64,000 bases of DNA, from contig JAWKQE010000031.1 in NCBI GenBank assembly GCA_041390305.1, positions 1-64,000 of the forward strand, given 5' to 3'. How positions within the stretch are numbered: the stretch's first letter is position 1; the number at the start of each line of letters is the position of its first letter. Positions 21,658-29,363 of this stretch are shown one piece after another. A model generated the notes under the pieces. The model made no database searches. It had not been told where the DNA came from and saw only the letters and a list, made by a program, of their open reading frames with translations. The DNA is from JACKCR01 sp041390305 (lineage in GTDB: Bacteria; Eisenbacteria; RBG-16-71-46; CAIMUX01). The position numbers and the translations under genes are program-made.

Positions 21658-22224
21658 ATGGACATCGAGTTCGTGAGAACAGGGGAACGAAGGTACGCGG
21701 TCCGGGCCCATCGTCCGGGCATTCCCATGGTGCAGATGAATCCGGCTCCCGGGTACGACCCGTACCTGCCTCATGACATCATCCACTTCGTGGTCGAGGA
21801 CGAGCTGGGGCTCGCGTCCGGGATCTTCGGCCAGCTGGCGTCCGGCGGCGATGCCGGCTCCTTCTACCTCGGTCCATCGACGATGTCCTCGCGGGAGCAG
21901 GCCCGGGCCCGAAGGAAGGGAAAGAAGCGGGGAGCCCGCCTGGTGAGAGACGGACGCGATCAGCTCGAAACCACGGAGCGGATGGCGAACATCTGTCGCT
22001 ACGAGTGGCTCGCCCGGTCGTCGAAACAGGAGGACAGGCAGGAGGCGCAGGAGATCGCGGGGTATGCGAGTCGGGATCGTGAGAACTGCTCGGAATCGGA
22101 ACTCGAACTCCTCTCGACCGAGAGGATCGAACGTATATGCGGGCGGTTCGACGAGGTCAGCCGGGCCTGGTCGCAGCTCGCGGTGGGCGATTCGATCACG
22201 CTGGGATGGCGCGTCCGGGCCTAG
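21658..22224 (+). CDS. Conserved protein of unknown function
   Basis: A 188-residue cytoplasmic protein. Its N-terminal 80 residues, EFVRTGERRYAVRAHRPG, PAPGYDPYLPHDIIHFVVED then ELGLASGIFGQLASGGDAGS, form a compact conserved-looking domain. They are followed by a basic linker (RARRKGKKRGARLVRD) and a helical C-terminus. I know similar unannotated proteins in other bacteria but no function. ATG 21658 follows GCTGGAGGGAAC, a good ribosome-binding site. Confidence 0.62.
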   Translation: MDIEFVRTGERRYAVRAHRPGIPMVQMNPAPGYDPYLPHDIIHFVVEDELGLASGIFGQLASGGDAGSFYLGPSTMSSREQARARRKGKKRGARLVRDGRDQLETTERMANICRYEWLARSSKQEDRQEAQEIAGYASRDRENCSESELELLSTERIERICGRFDEVSRAWSQLAVGDSITLGWRVRA

Positions 22225-22327
22225 AGCTGTCACAATGATGATGTAGCTGCCACCCCCCTCGCAGCCGTGCGGCAGCCCAACGCCGAGGCCGGAAAGCGCC
22301 CGGGCCGAGGACAAAGGGGGACCTACG

Positions 22328-22699
22328 ATGCGCAGAATCGCCGAACGGATCGCACTCGTGGCATTGATCGCGGCCATGAGCGGATGCGGTCTCGATCCCG
22401 CCGAGCCGCGGGATGACTCGACGCAAGCCCTTCGGGGGACGGTTCGATCCGCTACGACCGGGAGCCCACTGTCCGGAGTTGCGGTGTTGCACGACGGCCG
22501 TTGGTGGGGCACCACGAACGAGCACGGGGAGTACGCCTTCGGCGTATACGGGGAACTGCACGGCGCACTGACCTTCGCGCGCGAAGGGCTCATCACCGTC
22601 CAGCTCGTGTTGCCCGACGACGTGCCCGGATGGACCGAGGAAGGGGACCGATTCGAGTTGGACCTGGGGATGACTTCCAGTCCCCGGAGGATCGACTGA
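22328..22699 (+). CDS. Lipoprotein with carboxypeptidase-regulatory-like domain
   Basis: A 123-residue protein. The signal AERIALVALIAAMSGC ends in a lipobox. The mature part is a single beta-sandwich of the CarboxypepD_reg type: LRGTVRSATTGSPLSGVAVL, then GTTNEHGEYAFGV and FAREGLITVQLVL. Such domains are structural or carbohydrate-contacting modules on cell-surface proteins. ATG 22328 follows AAAGGGGGACC. Confidence 0.75.
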   Translation: MRRIAERIALVALIAAMSGCGLDPAEPRDDSTQALRGTVRSATTGSPLSGVAVLHDGRWWGTTNEHGEYAFGVYGELHGALTFAREGLITVQLVLPDDVPGWTEEGDRFELDLGMTSSPRRID

Positions 22700-22772
22700 G
22701 AGGGGATCGCGGCACCAGAACCGGCATGGGCGCCGGTGCTCGTGCCTACGCCGGGCGCCGGCCAGTCAGGCG

Positions 22773-23044
22773 GTGAGCAAGATGAAGGCACTCGTGGAGG
22801 ACCACTACGGTCCTCCAGACGTTCTGGAACTCCGGGACATCGACGTTTCGACCATGGGTCCGAAGGCGGTGTTCGGCTTCGTCATGGTGCCGAACCAGGC
22901 GGACCTGACGATCCTCAAGGACCTCATCGAGGCCGGAGACGTCCGGCCCGTGCTCGACTCCGTCCGTCCACTTGGCGAGGTCTGTGAGGCCATCCGCTAT
23001 CTCGAGGGCAAGCACGCGGAGGGAAGGTCGCGATCCGTGTGTGA
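22773..23044 (+). pseudogene. Relic of a zinc-type alcohol dehydrogenase / quinone oxidoreductase
   Basis: The N-terminal 22 residues (MKALVEDHYGPPDVLELRDI) are the classical start of an MDR-family oxidoreductase. They are followed within a few residues by the C-terminal 60 residues (VPNQADLTILKDLIEAGDVR, PVLDSVRPLGEVCEAIRYLE, GKHAEG). About 230 residues including the whole cofactor domain are absent, so the gene is an internal-deletion relic. Restoring one G in GAGGGAAGG gives the usual ending KVAIRV and TGA at 23042-23044. Without it the frame fuses into the next gene, which should not be read as a fusion protein. Confidence 0.75.
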
Positions 23045-23066
23045 CGACGCGAAGGGAGTCCAGATC

Positions 23067-23588
23067 ATGAGAAGTCTCGTCAGAAGTCTCGTCGCCTTGC
23101 TGTGGATCGCGCTCAGTCTGGCCGCATCGGCCACCTGTTATGCAGGGAGCTGCTCCTCGCCGGTGGAGCTCGACGTCTTTAAGCCGTACTGGGTCGGCGT
23201 CGATACGCGCGAGGAGTCGGACTCAGTATCCGTAGTCTGCGGCGAGTTCGAGACGAAAGGGCCGGAACTCGTCTACCGTGTGAAAGGGCCCACCGGTTGC
23301 TTCATCGTCGACGTGACGTGGGAAGGCTCGCCCAACGCGGCGATCTACCTGACGGTCGGGGATTGTGCTTCCACTTGCGAGGCCGGCGCCACCGGCAACG
23401 ACTTCTACTGGCACTACGAATCAGGAGACCCGTGCTACGGGCCGGAGGTCGACTACTACATCGTGGTAGACTCGACCACGGAGAGTGGAGTGACGGGCTC
23501 TCTGCATGTCGTCGCGAACTTCGCCGATCCCGTGCTCTCGTCGGGTTGGGGCGAGATCAAGGCCCTTCACCGGTCCGGAGCGAACTGA
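23067..23588 (+). CDS. Secreted protein with W-G-x-x-K tail (first of a pair)
   Basis: A 173-residue exported protein with signal LVALLWIALSLAASATCYA. The mature part resembles a pre-peptidase C-terminal (PPC-like) beta domain: CSSPVELDVFKPYWVGVDT, then ELVYRVKGPTGCFIVDVTW, YLTVGDCASTC and VDYYIVVDSTTES. It ends SSGWGEIKALHRSGAN, with the W-G-x-x-K motif. It is homologous to the next gene, indicating tandem duplication. ATG 23067 follows GAAGGGAGTCC and separates it from the dehydrogenase relic. Confidence 0.75.
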   Translation: MRSLVRSLVALLWIALSLAASATCYAGSCSSPVELDVFKPYWVGVDTREESDSVSVVCGEFETKGPELVYRVKGPTGCFIVDVTWEGSPNAAIYLTVGDCASTCEAGATGNDFYWHYESGDPCYGPEVDYYIVVDSTTESGVTGSLHVVANFADPVLSSGWGEIKALHRSGAN

Positions 23589-23655
23589 TGCCTACAAGAC
23601 CAGAAGTGAGCCTGTGTGTTCTCTGCCCCTCAAGGAGTCGGAACGGAGGGAGACC

Positions 23656-24204
23656 ATGAACCGATTCGTAGCCATGGCGTGGGCGATCCTGCTCGGATCC
23701 GCGGGAGCCGCTGCCGCCAACTCGGGTCAGGACTGTTCGGATCCGATCTTGCTCAACGAGATGCCGGAGTACTTCGTCTTTGGCCTCGACACGACCGAGT
23801 GGGAGAACTCGATCGAGCGCGAGGCCTCGTGTTTCGAGGGGGTCACGAGTGGGCCGGATGTGGTCCTGCAGGTCCTCGGCGAGGTCGCGGGCGAGGTGAT
23901 CTGGACGGCCGACTTCGACGCCGTCGTGTACGTCGTCGCCGACTCCTGTATGGCTGCCTGCGACAACGGCGGATCGGGAACGAGCGGTTGGGCCACGTTC
24001 GACACGGGCTACTCTGGACCGGACGGAACCGGGCATACGCACTACCGTAGCCCTTACATCGTCGTGGATGGAATCGATGGGGCGGCGGGCACGATCGTTC
24101 TCCAGGTCTACTGGGGGTACCACAATCCGACCGTCGAGATGTCGTGGGGCCAGGCGAAGAGCATCTTCCTGGCTCCCGGCACGGTGTCCGAAGAGAATCG
24201 GTGA
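23656..24204 (+). CDS. Secreted protein with W-G-x-x-K tail (second of a pair)
   Basis: A 182-residue exported protein, signal FVAMAWAILLGSAGAAAA. The layout follows the previous gene: CSDPILLNEMPEYFVFGLDT, then DVVLQVLGEVAGEVIWT, VYVVADSCMAAC and YIVVDGIDGAAGTIVLQV. The tail EMSWGQAKSIFLAPG has the W-G-x-x-K motif but is followed by 11 extra residues. ATG 23656 follows GGAGGGAGACC. The two proteins probably share localisation and a binding role; no enzyme motif is seen. Confidence 0.75.
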   Translation: MNRFVAMAWAILLGSAGAAAANSGQDCSDPILLNEMPEYFVFGLDTTEWENSIEREASCFEGVTSGPDVVLQVLGEVAGEVIWTADFDAVVYVVADSCMAACDNGGSGTSGWATFDTGYSGPDGTGHTHYRSPYIVVDGIDGAAGTIVLQVYWGYHNPTVEMSWGQAKSIFLAPGTVSEENR

Positions 24205-24644
24205 CGCTCGAGTCGTCGTTCACCGAAGGTCGTCGAGGGGGGGCGTTGCAGTCGGAAGCGCTGGTTCGCGAGTTCTGGAGACTGATGTCGACGAACGACT
24301 TCTTCTCAGTCCAGGCGGTTCTCGCTCCGGACTTCGTGGTGGAGTGGCCCCAGTCGAGGGAGCGGATACGTGGCGCGGAGAACTTTGCGCGCATGAACGC
24401 GGAGTATCCGACGAAGGGCCGGTGGAGTTTCCGGATCAACCGCCTCGTTGCAGGGGAGACCGAAGTGGTGACTCAGGTCAGTGTGACCGACGGTGAGCTG
24501 AACGCCGAGCCGGTGTCCTTCTTCACCGTCGCCGACGGCAGGATCGCACGTCTCGTCGAGTATTGGCCGGAGCCGTTTCCGGCCGCGGAAAATCGGTCGC
24601 ACCTCGTGGAGCCAATGGGCGTCGACGATTCGGCGGACGCTTGA
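24201..24644 (+). CDS. SnoaL/NTF2-like protein
   Basis: GTG 24201 overlaps the previous TGA (GTGA). The 147-residue protein has the cone-shaped NTF2 fold pattern: LVREFWRLMSTNDFFSVQAV, LAPDFVVEWPQSRERIRG, then WSFRINRLVAGETEVVTQVS and FFTVADGRIARLVEYWPEP. Members act as small isomerases, hydrolases or ligand-binding proteins; the specific role is unknown. Confidence 0.8.
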   Translation: MTLESSFTEGRRGGALQSEALVREFWRLMSTNDFFSVQAVLAPDFVVEWPQSRERIRGAENFARMNAEYPTKGRWSFRINRLVAGETEVVTQVSVTDGELNAEPVSFFTVADGRIARLVEYWPEPFPAAENRSHLVEPMGVDDSADA

Positions 24645-24645
24645 A

Positions 24646-24987
24646 ATGAAGTACGACCTGGATGGAAAGACCTTCCGCTCGATCACGAACTCGGACAACG
24701 GTGACGTCGACGCGAGCACCGTGTTTCGCTACCACCAGTCCGGCGATGTCGTGTGGGCGGACTACGACGGTGGCGAGATCGTCAGGGGACACCTGATTGC
24801 AGCCGTTCTCCCGGACGGCCGTCTCGACATGCGGTACCACCACATCAATCGTCAGGGCGAACTCATGATTGGCAAGTGTCTGTCGACCCCCGTGCTGACC
24901 ACGGGAGGGAAGCTCATGCTCCGGGAGGAGTGGCAGTGGTTGTCCGGGGACATGTCATCCGGCTACTCCGAAGTGGTCGAGGCATGA
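24646..24987 (+). CDS. Small conserved protein (often labelled N-acetylglutamate synthase-like)
   Basis: A 113-residue cytoplasmic protein. The blocks GKTFRSITNSDNGDVDASTV, FRYHQSGDVVWADYDGGEIV, then RLDMRYHHINRQGELMIGKC and REEWQWLSGDMSSGYSEV are those of a widespread small family. It is automatically labelled N-acetylglutamate synthase although it has no acetyltransferase fold, so the label should not be trusted. It starts one base after the preceding stop and is probably co-translated with it. Confidence 0.75.
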   Translation: MKYDLDGKTFRSITNSDNGDVDASTVFRYHQSGDVVWADYDGGEIVRGHLIAAVLPDGRLDMRYHHINRQGELMIGKCLSTPVLTTGGKLMLREEWQWLSGDMSSGYSEVVEA

Positions 24988-25078
24988 GCGTTGGCCCCTC
25001 TCTTCCGACTCTCCCATTCGCCGAACCACGTTGCCCCATGGTTCCCGCAGTGATCCGACGAGAGATCAGAGGTCCCTC

Positions 25079-25420
25079 ATGTCCATGACATCGATCGAGA
25101 ACGGACGGCACTACGTCTGGGGTGGCAATTGCCATGGGTGGCACCTTGTCGAGTCTCCGAACCTCAGTGTCATCCAGGAGCGCGTCCCCAGCGGTTCCTC
25201 GGAAGTCCGACATCTCCACAACAAGGCCGAGCAGTTCTTCTACGTTCTCAGGGGAACTGCGAGTCTGGAGGTCGCCGGGAGTGTCCACGTTCTCCATCCG
25301 AACCAGGGCTTCCACGTGCCTGCTGGAGTGCCGCACACGCTCCGTAACGAACACGAGCAGCCTCTCGAGTTCCTCGTGATCTCGACTCCACCCAGCCATG
25401 GGGATCGCGAACTTGCATAG
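25079..25420 (+). CDS. Cupin-domain protein
   Basis: A 113-residue single-domain cupin. Motif 1 is SSEVRHLHNKAEQFFYVLRG (H-x-H-x4-E pattern with later G) and motif 2 is HVPAGVPHTLRNEHEQPLEF. The metal-binding histidines and glutamate are therefore present. Cupins of this size bind small molecules or catalyse isomerisation; no substrate is assignable. ATG 25079 follows AGAGG. Its end overlaps the start of the next gene by 23 bases. Confidence 0.85.
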   Translation: MSMTSIENGRHYVWGGNCHGWHLVESPNLSVIQERVPSGSSEVRHLHNKAEQFFYVLRGTASLEVAGSVHVLHPNQGFHVPAGVPHTLRNEHEQPLEFLVISTPPSHGDRELA

Positions 25421-26585
25421 CCCGGCGTTGTGGTGGATGCCCGGATCTGCTGCCTATGTAGTCCTGGTGCTCGTCATCATCGGGCTGGCTGGTGAGAGAT
25501 CCGCCGTGCGGGCCGAACCCGAGCGAAACCTGGGCCTGGTAGCCGCGTTGGAGTCCGCTTCCTTCCGGGCCAGCGGAGTGGACTCGATCCCGGATTGGCT
25601 CATCGCTACCGTCGATTCGCTACTCACGCTCTGCTCGACGCGCGACTGCGAGGTGCACGTCTCTGTCGACGAGGTCGAGTACGACTGGTCCGACGACAGG
25701 CGAGGAAGCGCCTCGGCCATCTCCGTGGAGACGGACGACGACTGCGACTGCATTCAGGAGTGGCTCGGCCAGACTACCTGGGTGGACGAGGGTTGGGCCG
25801 ACGGTCCGTGCGGCAGTCTCTCCTGGCGGTCACGCGGCGATCTCGGTTGCCAGGTGCTCAGTCAGCTGGTGCCGTGCCTCAGTGACCTGACTCCGGCCGA
25901 ACGGGACTCGGCCATGGCGGACACGGAGGAGACGTGGTCCTTCGGCTACTCCTTCTTTGCCGTTTCCCAGGAGCCGGCGTCCGCCGCACGACGGAGTCCG
26001 AACCTCGTTGCCGATTCGGTGCGGGATTTCTCGGGTTCGCAGGGCGAGCACGGATGGTCCTATGGTTACTGGGACGAGACCTCCGATGCCGATCGTGTCT
26101 ACGAACAGACGGAGGACTTCCAGCCCCTCCCTCACTTCGGTGACGATCGGGAGAACGGGCTGAGTCGACACTCGGACTTCACGACCGGCAAGCTGTGGTA
26201 CCTCGAGGACGGTCGCTACTACACGTCCCTCTGGGCGACAGGCGGTCACGCGCACGGCACGATGGATCTTGGTGACTATGCCCGTGCCGACCACTGGGCC
26301 GTACGGCGCTGGACCAGCACCGTCAACTCTCGTGTCGAGATCCGTGGTCATGCCGGCAAGACCATGCCCTGGGGCGAGAACTGGTCCGGCGACGTCGAGT
26401 TCCGCGTCATCGTCGGTGGCGTCACGGTCTACGAGGCGTCGCTCGACGATGGTGGGCGGGAGTACGCCGTGAACGCTCAGGTCGAGGTCGGGACACCGGT
26501 CGACTTCCTCATCGGGCCCGGCACGGCCATCGGTGTCGTCGACTTCACGGGGAGCATTCGGGCGGTGGACGAGGGGGCGAAGTGA
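25398..26585 (+). CDS. Large exported protein with W-x-Y-G-Y motifs
   Basis: A 395-residue protein anchored or secreted through YVVLVLVIIGLAGERSAVRA. The N-terminal half is acidic with paired cysteines (DDDCDCIQEW, LGCQVLSQLVPCL) and a W-S-F-G-Y-S segment. The C-terminal half repeats W-S-Y-G-Y-W-D, contains HGTMDLGDYARADHWAVRRW, and ends with an adhesin-like beta domain (GDVEFRVIVGGVTVYEASLD). W-x-Y-G-Y near G-x-H-G-W is typical of extracellular carbohydrate-binding-like modules in Planctomycetes and relatives. The ligand is unknown. ATG 25398 overlaps the cupin gene. Confidence 0.65.
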   Translation: MGIANLHSPALWWMPGSAAYVVLVLVIIGLAGERSAVRAEPERNLGLVAALESASFRASGVDSIPDWLIATVDSLLTLCSTRDCEVHVSVDEVEYDWSDDRRGSASAISVETDDDCDCIQEWLGQTTWVDEGWADGPCGSLSWRSRGDLGCQVLSQLVPCLSDLTPAERDSAMADTEETWSFGYSFFAVSQEPASAARRSPNLVADSVRDFSGSQGEHGWSYGYWDETSDADRVYEQTEDFQPLPHFGDDRENGLSRHSDFTTGKLWYLEDGRYYTSLWATGGHAHGTMDLGDYARADHWAVRRWTSTVNSRVEIRGHAGKTMPWGENWSGDVEFRVIVGGVTVYEASLDDGGREYAVNAQVEVGTPVDFLIGPGTAIGVVDFTGSIRAVDEGAK

Positions 26586-26824
26586 ACCTGCCGAGGATCC
26601 GTCATGTTGTTCTCTGCGTGTTCCGCAACCGGAGGCGGACCTCCAAGGAGTCCGACGACTTCACCGACACCGACCTCGCGATCATTGCAGGCACGGTGGG
26701 CTCGACCGGAGCCGCGGTGCTCGCGGGGGCGACCGTTGCCAACAGTCGATCGAGTCAGTACGAAACATGGGCCGAGATCGTGGATCTCCGCATCCTGATG
26801 CTGGAAACGGCGGAGGGTGACTGA
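26582..26824 (+). CDS. Small hypothetical protein, coupled start
   Basis: GTG 26582 overlaps the previous TGA (GTGA). The product is 80 residues with a basic N-terminus and one hydrophobic glycine/alanine-rich helix (AIIAGTVGSTGAAVLAGATV), so probably a single-pass membrane protein. No family recognised. It belongs to the same transcription unit as the large exported protein. Confidence 0.45.
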   Translation: MNLPRIRHVVLCVFRNRRRTSKESDDFTDTDLAIIAGTVGSTGAAVLAGATVANSRSSQYETWAEIVDLRILMLETAEGD

Positions 26825-26857
26825 GTCTCGGCGATCTCGCGGAACGGAGGGGGTGAC

Positions 26858-26977
26858 ATGGAGCAGGCACTACCAGCAGTTCAATTGTTGTTCTATCTCC
26901 TCGGCGGGCTAGGGCTGTTCTTCATGGGCATCGGGGCTCTCTGGTTCGTCGACGTCTACAAGAAGCACGTCGAGTAG
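26858..26977 (+). CDS. 39-residue single-pass membrane protein
   Basis: ATG 26858 follows GGAGGGGGTGAC, one of the best ribosome-binding sites in the neighbourhood. The peptide is MEQALPAVQLLFYLLGGLG followed by LFFMGIGALWFVDVYKKHVE. It consists of one long hydrophobic helix and a short charged C-terminus, ending at TAG 26975-26977. Codon choice and the strong start support a real small protein. It lies three bases before the HIT gene. A role as an accessory subunit of a membrane complex is speculation. Confidence 0.55.
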   Translation: MEQALPAVQLLFYLLGGLGLFFMGIGALWFVDVYKKHVE

Positions 26978-26980
26978 CCG

Positions 26981-27484
26981 ATGAGTGAAACAGGACACGG
27001 CCGCGGGGCGGAACCGATGCAGGATGGCGATGGCGGGGTCGGCCACGATCCGTCCGATTGCATCTTCTGCCGGATCCTGGTGGGAGACGCACCCGGCACC
27101 TTCGTCTATCGTGACGAGATCTGCGCCGCCCTGATGGACATCCAGCCGGTGAATCCCGGGCACGTGCTCGTGATTCCGATCGAGCACGCAAGCTACCTCG
27201 CGGACCTCGACGAGGAGATTGCGGGTCGGTTGATGCGGATCGGTCATCGGCTCTCCGGAGCGCTCCGCCGAAGCGGCCTCCGCTGCGAGGGAACGAACAT
27301 GTTCCTGGCCGACGGGGAGGCCGCGATGCAGGACGTGTTCCACGTGCACCTCCACGTCTTCCCGAGGTTCCGCGGAGATGGGTTTGGGTTGCGGCTGGGG
27401 CCGGAGTATGAGAACAAGCCCACGAGAGAAGCACTGGAAGACGCGGGGCAACGCGTCAGAGTCGCCCTTGGACGCCGCGGCTGA
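26981..27484 (+). CDS. HIT-family hydrolase
   Basis: A 167-residue cytoplasmic protein of the histidine-triad superfamily, which hydrolyses nucleotide phosphoramidates or dinucleoside polyphosphates. CIFCRILVGDAPGTFVYRD is the family start with a metal-binding C-x-x-C, LMDIQPVNPGHVLVIPIEH follows, and the triad is V-F-H-V-H-L-H-V-F-P-R near residue 122. A disordered acidic N-terminal extension of about 25 residues is unusual. The start may therefore be one of the later methionines, for example M13. Confidence 0.9.
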   Translation: MSETGHGRGAEPMQDGDGGVGHDPSDCIFCRILVGDAPGTFVYRDEICAALMDIQPVNPGHVLVIPIEHASYLADLDEEIAGRLMRIGHRLSGALRRSGLRCEGTNMFLADGEAAMQDVFHVHLHVFPRFRGDGFGLRLGPEYENKPTREALEDAGQRVRVALGRRG

Positions 27485-27501
27485 CCGGGAAGGAGCGATA
27501 C

Positions 27502-27972
27502 TTGATCGCTGACATCGAGTTCCGCACGGTCGACACGGAGAAACCCATGGAATGGCGGACGTTCCTCAGGATCTTCTGGGACATTCCGCTCAGTCAGAAC
27601 CGATACTTCACACCGCGTAGCGATGAGTTCGTCGATCAGTGGATGGAGTCCGCGAGAGAGACGGAGACGGAACGAAACACCTTCTCTGGCGTCGCGCTCC
27701 ATGATGGAACGATTGTCGGGATCCACCTGATCCGGACGTATGAAGAGTACGAGCGTCTCGGCGCACACATCGCGGGTCTCTGGGTTCACCCGGACTACCG
27801 CAGGAGGGGAATCGCGGGGCGGCTCAAGGAACTGGGAGAGGCATGGGCCCACGAGGTCGGAGCCGAGTTCCTCAATACGAACGTCCAGGTCGGGAATGAG
27901 GAGATGCTCCGAATCAACGAGGTCAGAGGATTCGTGCCCTTCCGTATCAGCATGAGAAAGGACCTTCGTTGA
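27502..27972 (+). CDS. GNAT-family N-acetyltransferase
   Basis: A 156-residue enzyme using acetyl-CoA. Motif A is present as HIAGLWVHPDYRRRGIAGRL (R-R-x-G-I-A pyrophosphate loop), followed by KELGEAWAHEVGAEFLNTNV and NEEMLRINEVRGFVPF, the C-terminal substrate segment. The acceptor is unknown. TTG 27502 follows GGAAGGAGCG, and the N-terminal IADIEFRTVD reads well as the first beta-strand. Confidence 0.82.
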   Translation: MIADIEFRTVDTEKPMEWRTFLRIFWDIPLSQNRYFTPRSDEFVDQWMESARETETERNTFSGVALHDGTIVGIHLIRTYEEYERLGAHIAGLWVHPDYRRRGIAGRLKELGEAWAHEVGAEFLNTNVQVGNEEMLRINEVRGFVPFRISMRKDLR

Positions 27973-27991
27973 GGCAGAGGGCCCGGGCCAG

Positions 27992-29359
27992 ATGATGCCC
28001 CCCTCCGAGGCGTCTCCTGGACCACGCCGCCCCTCGCGTCGTGTCGTGTGGGTGCTGTCTCTCTTTTTCTTGGCGTTTGCCGTCCGCCTCGCCGCGTCCC
28101 TCGTCGCAGCGGATGGCTTCCTCTCCACCGACGGCGTGGACTACAGAGACATTGCGGAGAACATCGCGCATGGGAACGGGATCTCCGTGTCGCACTTCCG
28201 GTGGTTCGAGCCGCAGAAGCACCTCGATCCGCCACCGGCGACCTCTCTTCACGCAGACGCCTACCGGCCGCCACTCCTGCCGATCCTCGGCGCAGGTTTG
28301 TTCTACCTTCCTGTCGACTGGACGCTCGCCGCGCGGATCCTGATCGCGCTCCTCGGCGCAGCGCTCGCGCTCGCCGTCGCGCGGATCGCGGAACGAATGC
28401 ACGGTCCGGGCGCGGGCCTGGCTGCGGGTGCGCTGGCTGCCTTCGAGCCCTACTCCGTCTTCTACTCGACCCGTTGGAGCACGGAGATTCTCTGCGCCGT
28501 CACGTTGTGGTGGGGTGTGGCGGGACTCCTGGCTTTCTCCTCCGTTCCTTCCAGGCGCGTCACGGTCGCGACGGGGCTCGTCCTAGCCGGCGCGTGCCTG
28601 GCCCGTCCGAACATGCTCGTCGTCGTGCCGATGGCACTCGCGGCCGTGGCTATTCGCGGGAATCGGGCGAACCGACGGTCGCTGCTGCTCGTCCTGGGCC
28701 TGGTCATCGCGGTGGTCGGCGTGTGGACGGTGAGGAACGTCTCCGCCTTCGGCGTGGCGACGCCCGCCACGTGCTTCGGCCCATACAACTTCTGGCTCGG
28801 CATGAACGATCGGATCTACGAGATGTACGCCGGAGACCTGAACGAACAGGAGTTCGCGGACAACCTGCGCGACCTCTATGCGGTGGACTCGCGGCAGCAC
28901 GTGCTGCATCTCGCCAGAGAGAGGGTGACTTCGCCGGCGGAAACGAACGCGTACTGGAAGCACGAAGGGCTGGCCTATATGAGGAAGGAGCCCGGAAAGG
29001 CGGCGTCGATTCTCGTGCACCGTGCTGCCCACTACTTCCGATTGGCACCGTTTGACGCGGCCGCGGGGCCGCGGACCCGACTCCTGTCGACCGTGGTCGT
29101 CGGATCGCTTCTCTCACTCAGCCTCATCGCGTTGATCACCGTGCGTTCGTCGCGCAGGCTGGTCTTCCTGAGTCTCGTGATCGGCTCGTGGCTCGTCTCG
29201 ATGCCGTTCATCTTCCACCTCCGGTTCCGATTCCCGGTCGTGAATCCGATGCTCTGCATTCTCGCGGGGGTGGCTATCATGGAACTCACGAGGCGTGTGC
29301 AATCCTCCCGGAGAACTCGGCCCGAGGAAGTAGCACCGAGGGACCAACTCGCGGAGTGA
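27992..29359 (+). CDS. GT-C / family 39-type membrane glycosyltransferase
   Basis: A 455-residue polytopic protein with about eleven transmembrane segments. After the first one lies the acidic loop LSTDGVDYRDIAENIAHGNG, then YRPPLLPILGAG. This is the pattern of polyprenyl-phosphate-sugar-dependent transferases. Late loops contain FGPYNFWLGMNDRIYEMYAG. It is related to the proteins at 31091 and at 4744 (the cassette copy). The likely role is decorating cell-envelope lipids or proteins. A second ATG three bases downstream (27995) is possible. Confidence 0.78.
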   Translation: MMPPSEASPGPRRPSRRVVWVLSLFFLAFAVRLAASLVAADGFLSTDGVDYRDIAENIAHGNGISVSHFRWFEPQKHLDPPPATSLHADAYRPPLLPILGAGLFYLPVDWTLAARILIALLGAALALAVARIAERMHGPGAGLAAGALAAFEPYSVFYSTRWSTEILCAVTLWWGVAGLLAFSSVPSRRVTVATGLVLAGACLARPNMLVVVPMALAAVAIRGNRANRRSLLLVLGLVIAVVGVWTVRNVSAFGVATPATCFGPYNFWLGMNDRIYEMYAGDLNEQEFADNLRDLYAVDSRQHVLHLARERVTSPAETNAYWKHEGLAYMRKEPGKAASILVHRAAHYFRLAPFDAAAGPRTRLLSTVVVGSLLSLSLIALITVRSSRRLVFLSLVIGSWLVSMPFIFHLRFRFPVVNPMLCILAGVAIMELTRRVQSSRRTRPEEVAPRDQLAE

Positions 29360-29363
29360 AGTG

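Noticed and set aside
22773..23588. Fusion of an alcohol dehydrogenase with a secreted protein
   Set aside because: The second half has its own ribosome-binding site and signal peptide; the fusion results from an apparent one-base loss near 23028.
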